From Effrenium voratum (Eukaryota > Sar > Dinophyceae > Suessiales > Symbiodiniaceae): DNA of 64,000 nucleotides. The stretch's first letter is position 1. Each line of letters opens with the position of its first letter. The translations under genes were made by a program, and so were the position numbers. Below the pieces are notes generated by a model that was given only the letters and a program-made list of their open reading frames with translations, did no database searches and had not been told where the DNA came from. Shown here piece after piece: positions 63,806-64,000 of this stretch. The DNA is taken from positions 382,501 to 446,500 of the forward strand of contig CAUJNA010002879.1 in the NCBI GenBank assembly GCA_963377175.1, read 5' to 3'.

Positions 63806-64000
63806 TGCTAGTTTTGTTTTTGAAAAAAGCACTCGAACTTCAAATGCGCAATATTTGAATGATCTCAATGGGCACCATTTCATGCAAACCTTTTGGAAAA
63901 AACTTTGGTCCCTTGTTGGTCCTTGGTTGGTCCATTGTTTTGATCCATTGTTTTCACTCAATCAAGGGAAATGTACACTCATTTTTTCATTGGACTGGAT
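63806..64000. other. 3' flank, no feature seen
   Basis: Unremarkable sequence with TTGGTCC(A/C)TTG direct repeats (63905-63955). Confidence 0.4.

Overview
The window looks like nuclear DNA of a dinoflagellate, most likely a Symbiodiniaceae-like or related core dinoflagellate. The evidence is short GC-rich exons in very long introns, introns with GC-AG as well as GT-AG ends, many short palindromic repeats, long microsatellite deserts, and Lys/Ala/Pro-rich proteins (KRPA- and AKAK-type) of kinds I associate with dinoflagellates. No prokaryotic operon, rRNA, tRNA or CRISPR array was found. All identifications come from reading the sequence; no database search was possible.

Layout. (1) About 0.2-37.3 kb: scattered plus-strand exons that read in order as an ABC transporter. 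They give a membrane-domain coupling segment, the last membrane segment, a linker ending LLNLPTE, a coiled coil, the start of the nucleotide-binding domain, a Walker A remnant GKATLL, a Q-loop-like exon, a helical exon, a signature-like exon and an HKPL exon. The four exons from 30041 to 33620 join in one reading phase. (2) 13120-27268: a complete-looking 14.1-kb mobile element inside the intron before the Walker A exon. It has almost identical terminal inverted repeats, an apparent 4-bp target duplication (CCAT), inverted subterminal arrays of hairpin-rich repeats of roughly 200 bp, and six genes, one on plus and five on minus. (3) 37-56 kb: further plus-strand exons of unassigned product(s), with introns crowded with at least ten families of short palindromic elements (called families A-L here), several with clear target duplications and one nested insertion. 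(4) 55.6-60.5 kb: microsatellite, tetranucleotide and 20-bp minisatellite deserts. (5) 60.7-63.7 kb: two plus-strand genes, a single-exon 362-codon gene and a multi-exon gene with a Cys-rich motif and Pro-rich end, with GAGGGAGG-type tracts in their non-coding parts.

The main discovery candidate is the 14.1-kb element. A self-complementary motif, GCAGGCCTGCAGGCC, is present in its subterminal repeats, in its spacers and inside its coding sequences, where it is read as AGLQA or AGQQA peptides. One gene resembles a divergent cytosine-methyltransferase-like family expanded in dinoflagellates; the other genes, including any transposase, are not recognised. Three genes each show at least one lesion, so this copy is either freshly inserted but already damaged, or contains consensus errors.
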